Positions 8,188 to 15,865 of a stretch of DNA of 64,000 bases are shown here, piece after piece (position 1 is the first letter of the stretch; each line of letters opens with the position of its first letter). The notes below the pieces were generated by a model. The model was not told the DNA's origin and did not search any database. It saw nothing but the letters and a program-made list of their open reading frames with translations. The stretch is from Porticoccus litoralis (GTDB taxonomy: Bacteria > Pseudomonadota > Gammaproteobacteria > Pseudomonadales > Porticoccaceae): NCBI RefSeq assembly GCF_030676955.1, contig NZ_JAUUUU010000001.1, positions 1-64,000 on the forward strand, in the 5' to 3' direction. The translations under genes were made by a program, and so were the position numbers.

Positions 8188-8310
8188 CTCACACCTCCAT
8201 TAGTTAAGTGTCAGTCTTATCTTATAGATTAGTTCATCAGTTGAAAAGCACGTTTTTTCTACGTCTGCTGTATAGCAATGATTTTAAGGGAAAGTATTTG
8301 CACAGCGTCT

Positions 8311-8333
8311 CACTATGCCAGTCAGTCATAGTG
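8311..8333. promoter_or_regulatory. Palindrome upstream of the hsd operon
   Basis: CACTATG and CATAGTG form a perfect 7-bp inverted repeat with a 9-base spacer, in the 195-bp gap between the 106-residue unknown gene and the H-NS-like/hsd operon. The operon promoter must lie in this gap on the minus strand. The palindrome could be an operator or a weak terminator stem for the upstream gene; there is no T-run. Confidence 0.35.
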
Positions 8334-8382
8334 TCAACCACGCAGTCAAATAGCTACAAACCATGCACTTATGACTGGTTTT

Positions 8383-8703
8383 CTAACGTTTGTCTCTGTC
8401 GTCTTGTTGATTTGGTAACGGTGGTTGTGGACGAATAGGTGTGAAGTCTGTTCGTTCTATGTCTTTTGGCGTCGTCTGCTGTGGTGGTTCTTGTTTGATT
8501 ATCTTTGTCTTTGGAGCAGCGACAGTACGTGTAACAGTCTTTGTTTCTGGTTTTGCCATCTTCTTAGCAAGCGCCACAACACTGCTGCTTGTGCCTAGCA
8601 TTAACTCAAGTGCTGCCCACTTTGTCTCATCGTCTACACGTTCAATTTCGCTGCGTATAGCGTTCAATGCTTGCTGTATGTCTTGTAATGCACTTTTGTT
8701 CAT
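8383..8703 (-). CDS. Hypothetical island protein
   Basis: 106 residues from the ATG at 8703; an upstream TTG at 8718 is the alternative and neither has a clear ribosome site. The N-terminal half is a helical segment (ALQDIQQALNAIRSEIERVD) and the C-terminal half is Pro/Gln/Thr-rich and probably disordered (QEPPQQTTPKD, RPQPPLPNQQ). No family recognised. It lies on the same strand as the hsd operon, 195 bases upstream of the H-NS-like gene, and the two are separated by a promoter-like gap. Confidence 0.55.
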   Translation of the reverse strand: MNKSALQDIQQALNAIRSEIERVDDETKWAALELMLGTSSSVVALAKKMAKPETKTVTRTVAAPKTKIIKQEPPQQTTPKDIERTDFTPIRPQPPLPNQQDDRDKR

Positions 8704-8857
8704 ACTGTTATTTAGCAACTAGCAGAATGGGGTAATGTAAAATCACCACCTCACTTCTGTAAGTACTCCACCGCAGAAAACCGCAGCACGAAAATTTATT
8801 GCTTAAAACCCAATTTCGGATGACGAGGTTGTTGGATTGAAGCTACAGTGCTATTTG

Positions 8858-9175
8858 TCAAACCCTCGCCTCGTCTTTCCACCACCCCACAGCATCACTA
8901 TTAATCTGCTTGTGGCACTGTTCGCTGAGTTCGATAAATCGCTTACCAAGTTGCGTATGGCGTTCTGTCGCCGTCATACAGCGTCCGTAGTGCTGTAATT
9001 TGCTTGCGCATATAGCCAATGTACCCACGCTTGGTTTAACACGCTTAAAACGCAGCGTACGCATGTAACACTCGCTTCTGCATAACCAATCTTTACTGAA
9101 TTCGCTTTCGCTGCTGACAGCACCAATCTGCTGCAATAACTCAAATACTTCGTTTAGAACCGTTTTCTGCATCAA
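8858..9175 (-). CDS. DUF6626-like hypothetical protein
   Basis: 105 residues. The N-terminal half reads as a small helix-turn-helix-like unit (VLNEVFELLQQIGAVSSESE, then FSKDWLCRSECYMRTLRFK), and the rest is helical with several His and Cys. I associate this pattern with DUF6626, proteins common on mobile elements; that is from memory and tentative. The gene diverges from the HUH-like gene at 9256, sharing an 80-bp AT-rich promoter gap with it. A regulatory role would fit this layout but is not shown. Confidence 0.55.
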   Translation of the reverse strand: MMQKTVLNEVFELLQQIGAVSSESEFSKDWLCRSECYMRTLRFKRVKPSVGTLAICASKLQHYGRCMTATERHTQLGKRFIELSEQCHKQINSDAVGWWKDEARV

Positions 9176-9255
9176 TCATTCCTCCGTTGATAAATAACTA
9201 CATGCACAGCTAGCTACTGTGTATTTACCAATAGAAGATTAAGGATTGGAAAAAC

Positions 9256-9720
9256 GTGCAATATGTAGAAAGACTAAAACTAGAAGGCGCAGAGTGGGTA
9301 CGTAGTCAGAACTTTTGGCTATTTGGTACTGCTACGTTCAAAGATGGTAGTCGTTTAACAGACAGCGATGCTACGAATGACGCTAAGCACTTCTTCAACA
9401 TACTTGATAGACAAATTCTTAAACGCAAAGAAACAATGCAAGGCAAACGACTTGATAGACTTGTTTTCTTAGAACATGGACGATTAGGCGCAAATACTCA
9501 CATTCACTTTTTCATCAAAGGCACACATCTAAGTCAATACAAGGCAATTGCAAAATATGCACCAATAATTTGGCAAGAACGCATTTCAAAGGCACACAAC
9601 CTACTACTTAAAGACAACATTGGACTTGATGACACTCGTAGCGAATACTGTTGGAAGGAGATTAAATCTTATCAACGTGACGTTCTGCTGACTGAGTGCT
9701 GTCACTTATCTAATTCTTAG
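9256..9720 (+). CDS. HUH-endonuclease/Rep-like protein
   Basis: 154 residues with a GTG start and AAGGA ten bases upstream. It contains the motifs of rolling-circle initiators in order: FGTATFKDG (about 24-32, like the FxTxT motif), THIHFFIKG (about 81-89, a His-hydrophobic-His metal site) and YCWKEIKSY (about 134-142, with a candidate nucleophile Tyr). The protein is small but looks complete. The HUH superfamily nicks single-stranded DNA for replication, transfer or transposition. On this island it may support replication of the excised form. The assignment rests on motif order only, and a dedicated transposase is a possible alternative. Confidence 0.55.
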   Translation: MQYVERLKLEGAEWVRSQNFWLFGTATFKDGSRLTDSDATNDAKHFFNILDRQILKRKETMQGKRLDRLVFLEHGRLGANTHIHFFIKGTHLSQYKAIAKYAPIIWQERISKAHNLLLKDNIGLDDTRSEYCWKEIKSYQRDVLLTECCHLSNS

Positions 9721-9732
9721 CAATACTCAAAC

Positions 9733-9882
9733 CTAACAAAGGCGATGCTTATACTTGGTTTGTCTGCTTGGATGTAACTGCTGCACGTTTGGACGAGGTG
9801 GCTTGTTATCGTTATGACTAAACAAACAACTCAAACTAATCACACTAGAAACAACACAAATTAAAAGTAAGAAAACAAACAT
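9733..9882 (-). CDS. Possible small membrane peptide
   Basis: A 49-residue frame. Residues 1-22 are strongly hydrophobic (MFVFLLLICVVSSVISL), followed by a hydrophilic, basic tail with PPRPN and ending HRLC. It converges on the HUH-like gene and fills an otherwise empty stretch. There is no good ribosome site, so the frame may be chance. The rest of the gap to 10008 holds a tiny ATG frame at 9928-9954 with a strong GGAAGGAA site, overlapping a TGAGCA/TGCTCA inverted repeat. Confidence 0.25.
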   Translation of the reverse strand: MFVFLLLICVVSSVISLSCLFSHNDNKPPRPNVQQLHPSRQTKYKHRLC

Positions 9883-10007
9883 TATCTTACATTTCTACGT
9901 AAGTCTTTGATGTATGGAAGGAATTATATGAGCACTTATTGGTTGCTCAAATAGAACCTCAGAAAATACGCTATATGCACGAAAACATTACATTTAGGTG
10001 GTGACAT

Positions 10008-10577
10008 ATGGCGCAAGCAAAGACACTTAACAAAACAGAATTAAAGCAGCTGCTAGACGTAACAAATTCGTGCAGTCGTTATCCACTGCGTGACAGCACC
10101 ATGCTGCTGTTTACGCATTTGTGTGGTTTACGTGTTGGAGAAGTTGCTGCACTGCGCTTCGATGATGTATTAGATGCAAACGACACAGTACGAGACGAAA
10201 TGACACTAGATGCAGCACGTACCAAGTCAAAACGAGCACGTAAGATATTTCTACCAAAGCAAATGCAGCGTCAGCTACAATCCTACGTTAGAAGCGTTGA
10301 TAAGCGTCCACAGCATGGTTATTTGTTCTCTACGCAAAAGAGTGCGCGATTTAGTGCAAACACTGCCACACAGCATCTACAACGCTTGTATGCACGTGCT
10401 GGAATTGCTGGCGCTACGTCACACAGTGGCAGACGTACTTGGTTAACAACGCTTAGTCAGAAAGGTGTGAGTGTATTTGTGCTAGCTGATATGGCTGGAC
10501 ATAGAAGCATTCAAACGACACAGCGTTACGTAACAGTTAATGATGAGATGAAGCGTAACGCTGCTGAGTTAATCTAG
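10008..10577 (+). CDS. Short tyrosine recombinase (catalytic domain only)
   Basis: 189 residues. All catalytic positions are present: R42 (GLRVGEV), Lys in the TKSKRARK segment (about 73-75), H139-x-x-R142 (SHSGRR), H165 (AGHRSIQTT) and Tyr 174. There is no N-terminal core-binding domain: the protein begins about where the catalytic domain of XerC starts. Similar minimal recombinases act as invertases (FimB/FimE type) or resolve element dimers. AGGTGG lies 6 bases before the ATG. It converges with the gene at 10569, overlapping it by 9 bases. Its codon use matches the island. Confidence 0.88.
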   Translation: MAQAKTLNKTELKQLLDVTNSCSRYPLRDSTMLLFTHLCGLRVGEVAALRFDDVLDANDTVRDEMTLDAARTKSKRARKIFLPKQMQRQLQSYVRSVDKRPQHGYLFSTQKSARFSANTATQHLQRLYARAGIAGATSHSGRRTWLTTLSQKGVSVFVLADMAGHRSIQTTQRYVTVNDEMKRNAAELI

Positions 10578-10844
10578 CTCAACCTTTTTCAAGTCATCAA
10601 TGATGCAGTTAATTATCTGATTTCTCACCACAGTATCATCAATTATTTCAACTGAAGGTATTGCAAATGTAACGCCTTCTATGAATGCTTCAATTTCTCT
10701 GACGAAGTCTTTGGCATTTTCACTAAATCGCTTGGCATTCGCATAGCGAATATCTTCTTCAATATAGTTAGTAACAATAGATATAGCCATGCGAGATGCT
10801 GCTTCATCGTTTCCAGTAGTCATCATAAATTCATCAAACATCAT
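10569..10844 (-). CDS. Hypothetical protein, third gene of the integrase operon
   Basis: 91 residues, acidic and helical (EEDIRYANAKRFSENAKDFV), with an Ile-rich C-terminal part. The start lies 1 base after the preceding gene's stop, and an AAAGGATGAG ribosome site lies inside that gene, so the two are coupled. No family recognised. The position after the integrase would suit an excision, immunity or toxin-antitoxin pair, but nothing in the sequence decides between these. Confidence 0.6.
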   Translation of the reverse strand: MMFDEFMMTTGNDEAASRMAISIVTNYIEEDIRYANAKRFSENAKDFVREIEAFIEGVTFAIPSVEIIDDTVVRNQIINCIIDDLKKVELD

Positions 10845-10845
10845 C

Positions 10846-11130
10846 TCATCCTTTCATCTGTGCGTATGCTTCATTAATGTTTTTTCCTACATCGTTTCTA
10901 ATTTCTTGTAGCTTGCTTTTCATCTTATACTTTTTCTTTTGGATGTTAATAAGCGCAGCATCATACATGCCATCTAATTCCCTCAAATCGGTATAACCAT
11001 ATTCACCATTTTTCTGACGCAAAAAGGGTAACATTTTCTCACCCTCATCTAGCGATATGGGCTGAAATTCAACTACAAGTACAATCGAATAGTTAACATC
11101 TTCATCATGTCTTCTTGTGTAAATATTCAT
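10846..11130 (-). CDS. Hypothetical protein, second gene of the integrase operon
   Basis: 94 residues with a clear AAAGGAG ribosome site, starting 12 bases after the integrase stop. The first 35 residues look like beta structure (VNYSIVLVVEFQPI) and the rest is a Lys-rich helix (INIQKKKYKMKSKLQEI). No family recognised. Co-transcription with the integrase and with the following 91-residue gene is likely from the spacing. Confidence 0.6.
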   Translation of the reverse strand: MNIYTRRHDEDVNYSIVLVVEFQPISLDEGEKMLPFLRQKNGEYGYTDLRELDGMYDAALINIQKKKYKMKSKLQEIRNDVGKNINEAYAQMKG

Positions 11131-11142
11131 CTTTTCTCCTTT

Positions 11143-12378
11143 CTAAAGCACTTCAATAGTGCCATCTTCTCTACGTCTGTAGTCAGCTACAGCGTTGGTT
11201 AAACGTATTTCGTCATTCAAGTGGTAATACGTCTTTTCAATCTGTGCCACGCTAGTGCCACACATATCTGCTATCTGCCTAAACGTTAATCCACTCATAA
11301 TACGCTGCGTAATCATAAAGTGACGCAAGCTGTAGGGTACTAAGTCACGCACTTCCCTATCTGCAATATCTGCTAACTCAATCATCTTATGGAAGTGGTA
11401 TAGCAGCGTTCGCTTGCTTAGTTCGTTTTCGTTATCAACTGTAAAGATTAACTCGTCAGCTGTTTTAGGATTAGATATTTCACGTAAACGTTCAAAGTAT
11501 TGTCCATTACGACACAAGAAGGTGCGACTTGTACGCACTTTACTTGTCTCTGCGCGAACATGGATACGTGCTAGCTTTTGTTCTTCGCCATTCACTTTGT
11601 GACGTTCAATCTGCACATCACTCCAACGTAGCTGTCGCTGCTCACCAACACGCAACCCACTGTTAGCTGCGATAAGAACGTAGTGCTGCACGATTTTTCG
11701 CACTCTTAGTTCTACATCATCTAGCTTGTTGTGTTTGGCAGTGTAGGTGCGCATAGCACGATACAGTGCTTCGTATTCATCGTTAGTCAGTGTTGCACGA
11801 CGAATAGCTTCATTGCCTTTGTCTAAGCGTGGCAGCTTCTTAAAGTCAAAGCCATCTATGTGTGTTTCGCCATTCTTATGTAGCCATTTCATAAGCGCAT
11901 TAATTGTGCTTTGTTCGTTTTGAACTGTGACTTGTTTGACGTTGCCGTTGGTAGCTTTGTGACGATGGTAGAAGTAGTTTTCGCAGTCAGTGCGTTCTAG
12001 TTCTTTCAGCTTAGTGTCTTTGCCAATGAAGCTAAGAAAGTGCTGTAGATGAGTTGCGATTGTTGTGTGTCGTCCTTTGACTATGTGTCCAAGTTCAACA
12101 TCTCGCTGACGAAAGCTAAGATACTTCTCCACACCTTCTTTTGTGGTTATAGAGAAGTAGGTTTTGCCTTGCTGTAGATTAGCGTAAATCTCTAAGTACG
12201 CAGCTTTTCCCTTTTCGATTGCAGTAGCTTCACTGCGTGTACGAAGGCTTTTACGTGCGTACTTGTTTTCTTTTGGCAACCACATACGAAACTGCCAATA
12301 GTCACCTCGCTTGTAGATACAAGCCTCGTCAAATATTGGTATTTCGCCTTCAGCAAAGTGCTGTTTCTTCAGTGCCAA
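11143..12378 (-). CDS. Tyrosine integrase of the guaA island
   Basis: 411 residues: an Arg/Lys-rich N-terminal arm-binding part (about 1-70), a SAM-like core-binding domain (about 80-175) and a catalytic domain. Catalytic residues are R243 (SGLRVGEQ), K280 (ETSK), R352 (YSLRH) and Tyr 384/385 (EKTYYH). The second box has Tyr instead of the usual first His and the third has CGTS instead of GH. Both are normal for the phage-integrase branch with the MGTS..IE.HY pattern, so I take it as active. It lies 164 bases from the att core, transcribed away from guaA, as expected for a self-integrating island. Confidence 0.95.
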   Translation of the reverse strand: MALKKQHFAEGEIPIFDEACIYKRGDYWQFRMWLPKENKYARKSLRTRSEATAIEKGKAAYLEIYANLQQGKTYFSITTKEGVEKYLSFRQRDVELGHIVKGRHTTIATHLQHFLSFIGKDTKLKELERTDCENYFYHRHKATNGNVKQVTVQNEQSTINALMKWLHKNGETHIDGFDFKKLPRLDKGNEAIRRATLTNDEYEALYRAMRTYTAKHNKLDDVELRVRKIVQHYVLIAANSGLRVGEQRQLRWSDVQIERHKVNGEEQKLARIHVRAETSKVRTSRTFLCRNGQYFERLREISNPKTADELIFTVDNENELSKRTLLYHFHKMIELADIADREVRDLVPYSLRHFMITQRIMSGLTFRQIADMCGTSVAQIEKTYYHLNDEIRLTNAVADYRRREDGTIEVL

Positions 12379-12434
12379 ATCTTAGTCTCTGAGTTACTAC
12401 GAGTTTCAGTAGTCACACGTTTGTGCAACATTTT

Positions 12435-12533
12435 GTGTAACTGTATGAAAAAAGACTAAGGAAATCAACGATTGATTTCTAAGTGTGAAAGTAATGTGTA
12501 AGTAATAAAGTTAATTAAATCAAGTACTTACAC
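12435..12533. repeat. Candidate integrase arm sites, right end
   Basis: GTGTAACT at 12435-12442, GTGTAAGT at 12496-12503 and an inverted copy at 12526-12533. The last two form a 9-bp inverted repeat (GTGTAAGTA with TACTTACAC). They lie between the integrase start and the att core. Compared with the left copy (1227-1329), the stems differ in sequence next to the octamer but still pair, which suggests that the inverted arrangement itself matters. The integrase promoter must also lie in this segment. Confidence 0.5.
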
Positions 12534-12541
12534 TTAAATAT

Positions 12542-12554
12542 CTACTCCCACTCA
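12542..12554. repeat. Island attachment core, right (guaA 3' end)
   Basis: CTACTCCCACTCA, identical to 1330-1342. On the minus strand it encodes the last residues and the TAG stop of guaA, so integration leaves the GuaA protein unchanged. Confidence 0.85.
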
Positions 12555-14116
12555 ATCGTTGCCGGCGGCTTACTGGAAACATCATAGGCAACCCGGGAGA
12601 TACCGGAAATCTCATTGATGATGCGATTGGAGACTTTTTCCAGCAGCTCGTAAGGCAGATGAGCCCAGCGGGCGGTCATAAAGTCCACCGTTTCGACAGC
12701 TCGCAGCGACACGACATATTCGTAGCGACGGGCATCCCCCACTACGCCGACGGATTTCACCGGCAGAAATACAACGAACGCCTGGCTGGTTTTGTGGTAC
12801 CAATCGGCTTTGTGAAGTTCCTCGATAAAGATGGCATCAGCCTCGCGCAGCAGATCCGCATAATCCTTTTTAACCTCGCCGAGAATACGCACGCCAAGGC
12901 CAGGGCCCGGGAACGGGTGGCGGTAGACCATGTCATAGGGCAGCCCCAGTTCAAGGCCGATTTTGCGCACTTCATCCTTGAACAGCTCGCGCAGCGGTTC
13001 CACCAATTCCATTTTCATATCGTCCGGCAGGCCGCCAACGTTATGGTGTGACTTGATCACGTGGGCCTTGCCAGTCTTGGCCGCAGCGGATTCGATCACA
13101 TCCGGATAGATGGTACCCTGGGCCAGCCACTTGATATCAGAAAGCTTGGCGGATTCCTCGTCAAAGACTTCGATAAAGGTATTGCCGATGATCTTGCGTT
13201 TCTTTTCAGGGTCATCCACCCCGGCAAGCTTGCTGAGGAAGCGTTCCTCGGCATCGACGCGAATCAGCTTGACGCCCATATTCTTGGCGAACATTTCCAT
13301 CACCTGGTCACCTTCGTTCTTGCGCAGCAGTCCATTGTCCACAAATACACAGGTGAGGTGATCACCAATAGCCTTGTGAAGCAGAGCCGCAACCACAGAG
13401 GAATCAACGCCGCCGGAAAGGCCTAGCAAGACGGGATCATTCCCCACCTGGCAACGAATGCGGGCGATACTGTCTTCAATAATATGCGCGGGGGTCCAAA
13501 GAGCCTCACACTCACAAATGGTCAACACAAAGTGCTCAAAAATACGCATGCCCTGCAGTGTGTGGGTCACCTCGGGGTGGAACTGCACACCGTAGAAATC
13601 CCGCTGAGGGCAATACATACCTGCAATCGGACAAGACTCGGTAGAGGCCATCACTTCGAATCTTTCAGGCAAGGTGGTCACCTTGTCCCCGTGACTCATC
13701 CAGACATCGAGTAACGGGCCGCCTTCTTGGTCCACGTGATCGACAACATCCCGTAACAGGCGGCTGCTACCGTGCACCTTGACCTGGGCATAACCAAACT
13801 CCTGTAGATTGGAGCCCTGCACAGCACCACCCAGCTGTTCCGCCATGGTCTGCATCCCGTAGCAGATGCCCAGAACGGGAATGCCCATTTCAAACACTAT
13901 CTGAGGAGCTCGCGGCGAAAATCCGGCCGTGACAGACTCGGGGCCCCCGGCAAGAATAATGCCCTTGGGATTGAATTCGCGAATGGCCGTTTCATCCATA
14001 TCCCATGGATGAATTTCCGAATACACACCAATTTCCCTGACCCTGCGCGCAATCAACTGCGTATATTGGGAGCCAAAATCGAGAATCAGGATCCTGTGTG
14101 AATGAATGTCTGTCAT
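12542..14116 (-). CDS. guaA: GMP synthase (glutamine-hydrolysing)
   Basis: 524 residues. It converts XMP, glutamine and ATP to GMP, the last step of guanine nucleotide synthesis. An N-terminal class I glutamine amidotransferase domain shows the nucleophile C85 (GICYGMQ) and H180/E182 (FHPEVTHT). The ATP pyrophosphatase domain has the P-loop SGGVDSS (234-240), and a C-terminal dimerisation domain ends in IEWE. The length and ends are typical. It lies downstream of guaB, with a terminator-like hairpin in the 84-bp gap. Its 3' end is the island attachment site. Confidence 0.98.
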   Translation of the reverse strand: MTDIHSHRILILDFGSQYTQLIARRVREIGVYSEIHPWDMDETAIREFNPKGIILAGGPESVTAGFSPRAPQIVFEMGIPVLGICYGMQTMAEQLGGAVQGSNLQEFGYAQVKVHGSSRLLRDVVDHVDQEGGPLLDVWMSHGDKVTTLPERFEVMASTESCPIAGMYCPQRDFYGVQFHPEVTHTLQGMRIFEHFVLTICECEALWTPAHIIEDSIARIRCQVGNDPVLLGLSGGVDSSVVAALLHKAIGDHLTCVFVDNGLLRKNEGDQVMEMFAKNMGVKLIRVDAEERFLSKLAGVDDPEKKRKIIGNTFIEVFDEESAKLSDIKWLAQGTIYPDVIESAAAKTGKAHVIKSHHNVGGLPDDMKMELVEPLRELFKDEVRKIGLELGLPYDMVYRHPFPGPGLGVRILGEVKKDYADLLREADAIFIEELHKADWYHKTSQAFVVFLPVKSVGVVGDARRYEYVVSLRAVETVDFMTARWAHLPYELLEKVSNRIINEISGISRVAYDVSSKPPATIEWE

Positions 14117-14146
14117 AACCCTGCCATTGCCAGTTAAAAGCCAATT

Positions 14147-14171
14147 TAAAAGGGCTGCACCATGCAGCCCT
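14147..14171 (-). terminator. Hairpin between guaB and guaA
   Basis: AGGGCTGC and GCAGCCCT form an 8-bp GC-rich stem with a 5-base loop, followed on the minus strand by TTTT. It looks like an intrinsic terminator or attenuator placed inside the guaB-guaA pair, so guaA may receive reduced read-through or have its own promoter. Confidence 0.6.
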
Positions 14172-14200
14172 GTTTGTTCTGTTTAACCCATTCGCACCCG

Positions 14201-15667
14201 TTAACGGGGGTAATTGGGCGCTTCCTTGGTAATCGCCACATCATGCACGTGGCTTTCTCCCATGCCAGCGGATGTCACCCGGACAAAATTGGGCTTACTA
14301 CGCAGCGTCTCAATATCGATGCTGCCGGTGTAGCCCATAGCCGAGCGTACACCGCCCATCATCTGATGAATGATGCCAGCAACCGGTCCTTTATAGGGAA
14401 CACGCCCTTCAATACCCTCGGGCACCAGCTTTTCAACGCCCTGGCTGGCATCCTGGAAGTAACGATCACTGGAACCCACTGTCTGCGCCATAGCTCCCAT
14501 GGAACCCATACCACGATAGGATTTGTAGGTGCGGCCCTGATACAGCTCAATTTCACCCGGCGCCTCTTCGGTGCCGGCAAACATGGAACCCATCATCACC
14601 GAATGTGCTCCTGCCGCGAGCGCCTTGGCCACGTCACCTGAAAAGCGAATGCCGCCATCGGCAATAACGGGAATATTGTGCTTGCTCAGTGCAGCCACCA
14701 CATTGGCTACCGCAGATATCTGCGGAACACCGATACCAGTGACAATGCGGGTGGTACAGATGGAACCGGGGCCAATGCCTACCTTGATACCATCGGCACC
14801 GGCTTCGGCGAGTGCCAGGGCTGCTTCAGCCGTAGCAATATTACCGCCGATCACATCAACGTCGGGGTACATTTCCTTGATGCGGCGTACCCTGCTGATC
14901 ACGTTGAGAGAGTGACCGTGAGCCGTGTCCACGACTAGCACATCCACGCCTTCGCGAATTAGCGCCTCGACACGGTCATCGGTATCAAGGCTGGTACCCA
15001 CGGAAGCGCCGACCCGGAGACGACCCTGATCGTCTTTACAAGCACTGGGGTATTTCTCGGCCTTGTCGATATCTTTTACCGTGATCAGGCCACGCAATTC
15101 AAAATCGTCATTGACCACCAACACTTTTTCGATACGGTGCTTGTGCAGTAGCGACTTCACTTCATCGGCACTGGCCCCTTCCTTGACCGTTACCAATCGC
15201 TCTTTCGGGGTCATGATCGCCGATACTGGCAGATCCAGGCTGGGTTCAAAGCGCACATCTCGCCGGGTGACAATACCCACCAGTTCACCGTTACTGATCA
15301 CAGGAACGCCAGAAATATTGTTTTCTCTGGTGAGGGCCAGCAACGCGCTGACCGATTCGTCCGCATTGATGGTAATAGGGTCTTTAACGACACCACTCTC
15401 GAATTTTTTCACTGCCCTCACTTCCAGGGCCTGTTTTTCAATAGTCATGCTCTTGTGAACAATACCAACACCGCCTTCCTGGGCGAGAGCTATGGCCAGG
15501 CGAGCTTCTGTAACTGTGTCCATGGCCGCAGACAACAGTGGGATATTCATTTCGATTCGGCGGGTAAGGCGGGTTTTTAGCGACACATCTTTGGCTGTGA
15601 TCTCGGAATAACCGGGCACCAACAACACGTCATCAAAGGTGAGTGCTTCTTCTGCGATTCGCAACAT
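14201..15667 (-). CDS. guaB: IMP dehydrogenase
   Basis: 488 residues. It oxidises IMP to XMP with NAD, the first committed step towards GMP. The (beta/alpha)8 barrel starts at EALTFDDVLLVPGYS and is interrupted by a pair of CBS domains (about 95-200). The catalytic Cys lies in the GPGSICTTR loop (about 305), followed by the flap containing YRGMGSMGAM. It is upstream of guaA on the same strand and divergent from xseA. The length is standard. Confidence 0.98.
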   Translation of the reverse strand: MLRIAEEALTFDDVLLVPGYSEITAKDVSLKTRLTRRIEMNIPLLSAAMDTVTEARLAIALAQEGGVGIVHKSMTIEKQALEVRAVKKFESGVVKDPITINADESVSALLALTRENNISGVPVISNGELVGIVTRRDVRFEPSLDLPVSAIMTPKERLVTVKEGASADEVKSLLHKHRIEKVLVVNDDFELRGLITVKDIDKAEKYPSACKDDQGRLRVGASVGTSLDTDDRVEALIREGVDVLVVDTAHGHSLNVISRVRRIKEMYPDVDVIGGNIATAEAALALAEAGADGIKVGIGPGSICTTRIVTGIGVPQISAVANVVAALSKHNIPVIADGGIRFSGDVAKALAAGAHSVMMGSMFAGTEEAPGEIELYQGRTYKSYRGMGSMGAMAQTVGSSDRYFQDASQGVEKLVPEGIEGRVPYKGPVAGIIHQMMGGVRSAMGYTGSIDIETLRSKPNFVRVTSAGMGESHVHDVAITKEAPNYPR

Positions 15668-15758
15668 CGGGATGGCTTACCTCATTGATAATGGATGATG
15701 GAAACCACTGCCAACCTGCTGGCTTGGCATCAAGTGTTCCATAAAAAGTAAGCACGGC

Positions 15759-15764
15759 ATTATA
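15759..15764 (-). promoter_or_regulatory. guaB: Candidate -10 box of guaB
   Basis: TATAAT on the minus strand, about 92 bases before the guaB ATG, followed by a GC-rich discriminator (GCCGTG) like that of stringently controlled purine promoters. A good -35 hexamer at 16-18 bases was not found, so this is tentative. Confidence 0.35.
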
Positions 15765-15865
15765 AGCCGTTACCCTTGAAAACACACCTCTTTTCACCGC
15801 CGTTAATAGACCTGAAAAAGGTGGATTCACGTTGACTCTAAACGCCACCGGTGGACAATAGCTGC

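Larger units (their letters stand above)
1343..12541. mobile_element. guaA-integrated genomic island with type I restriction-modification
   Basis: Bounded by 13-bp direct repeats of the guaA 3' end and clearly richer in A+T than the DNA right of 12542. Its gene styles differ as well: many small unknown genes, ACGT-rich codons such as CGT/GTA, and no housekeeping functions. It encodes its own integrase next to the right border, reading away from guaA. Contents from the left: DUF6641-like gene, coiled-coil gene, zinc-ribbon gene, hsdR, hsdS, hsdM, H-NS-like gene, a small unknown gene, DUF6626-like gene, HUH-like gene, short recombinase, two unknown genes, integrase. guaA is a known integration hotspot for islands, so the site fits established biology. 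Confidence 0.88.

Noticed and set aside
11143..12378. Idea that the island integrase is dead because it lacks the usual His of HxxR and the GH motif
   Set aside because: Those substitutions are characteristic of a large active integrase branch with the MGTS..IE.HY pattern; Arg, Lys and Tyr are present.
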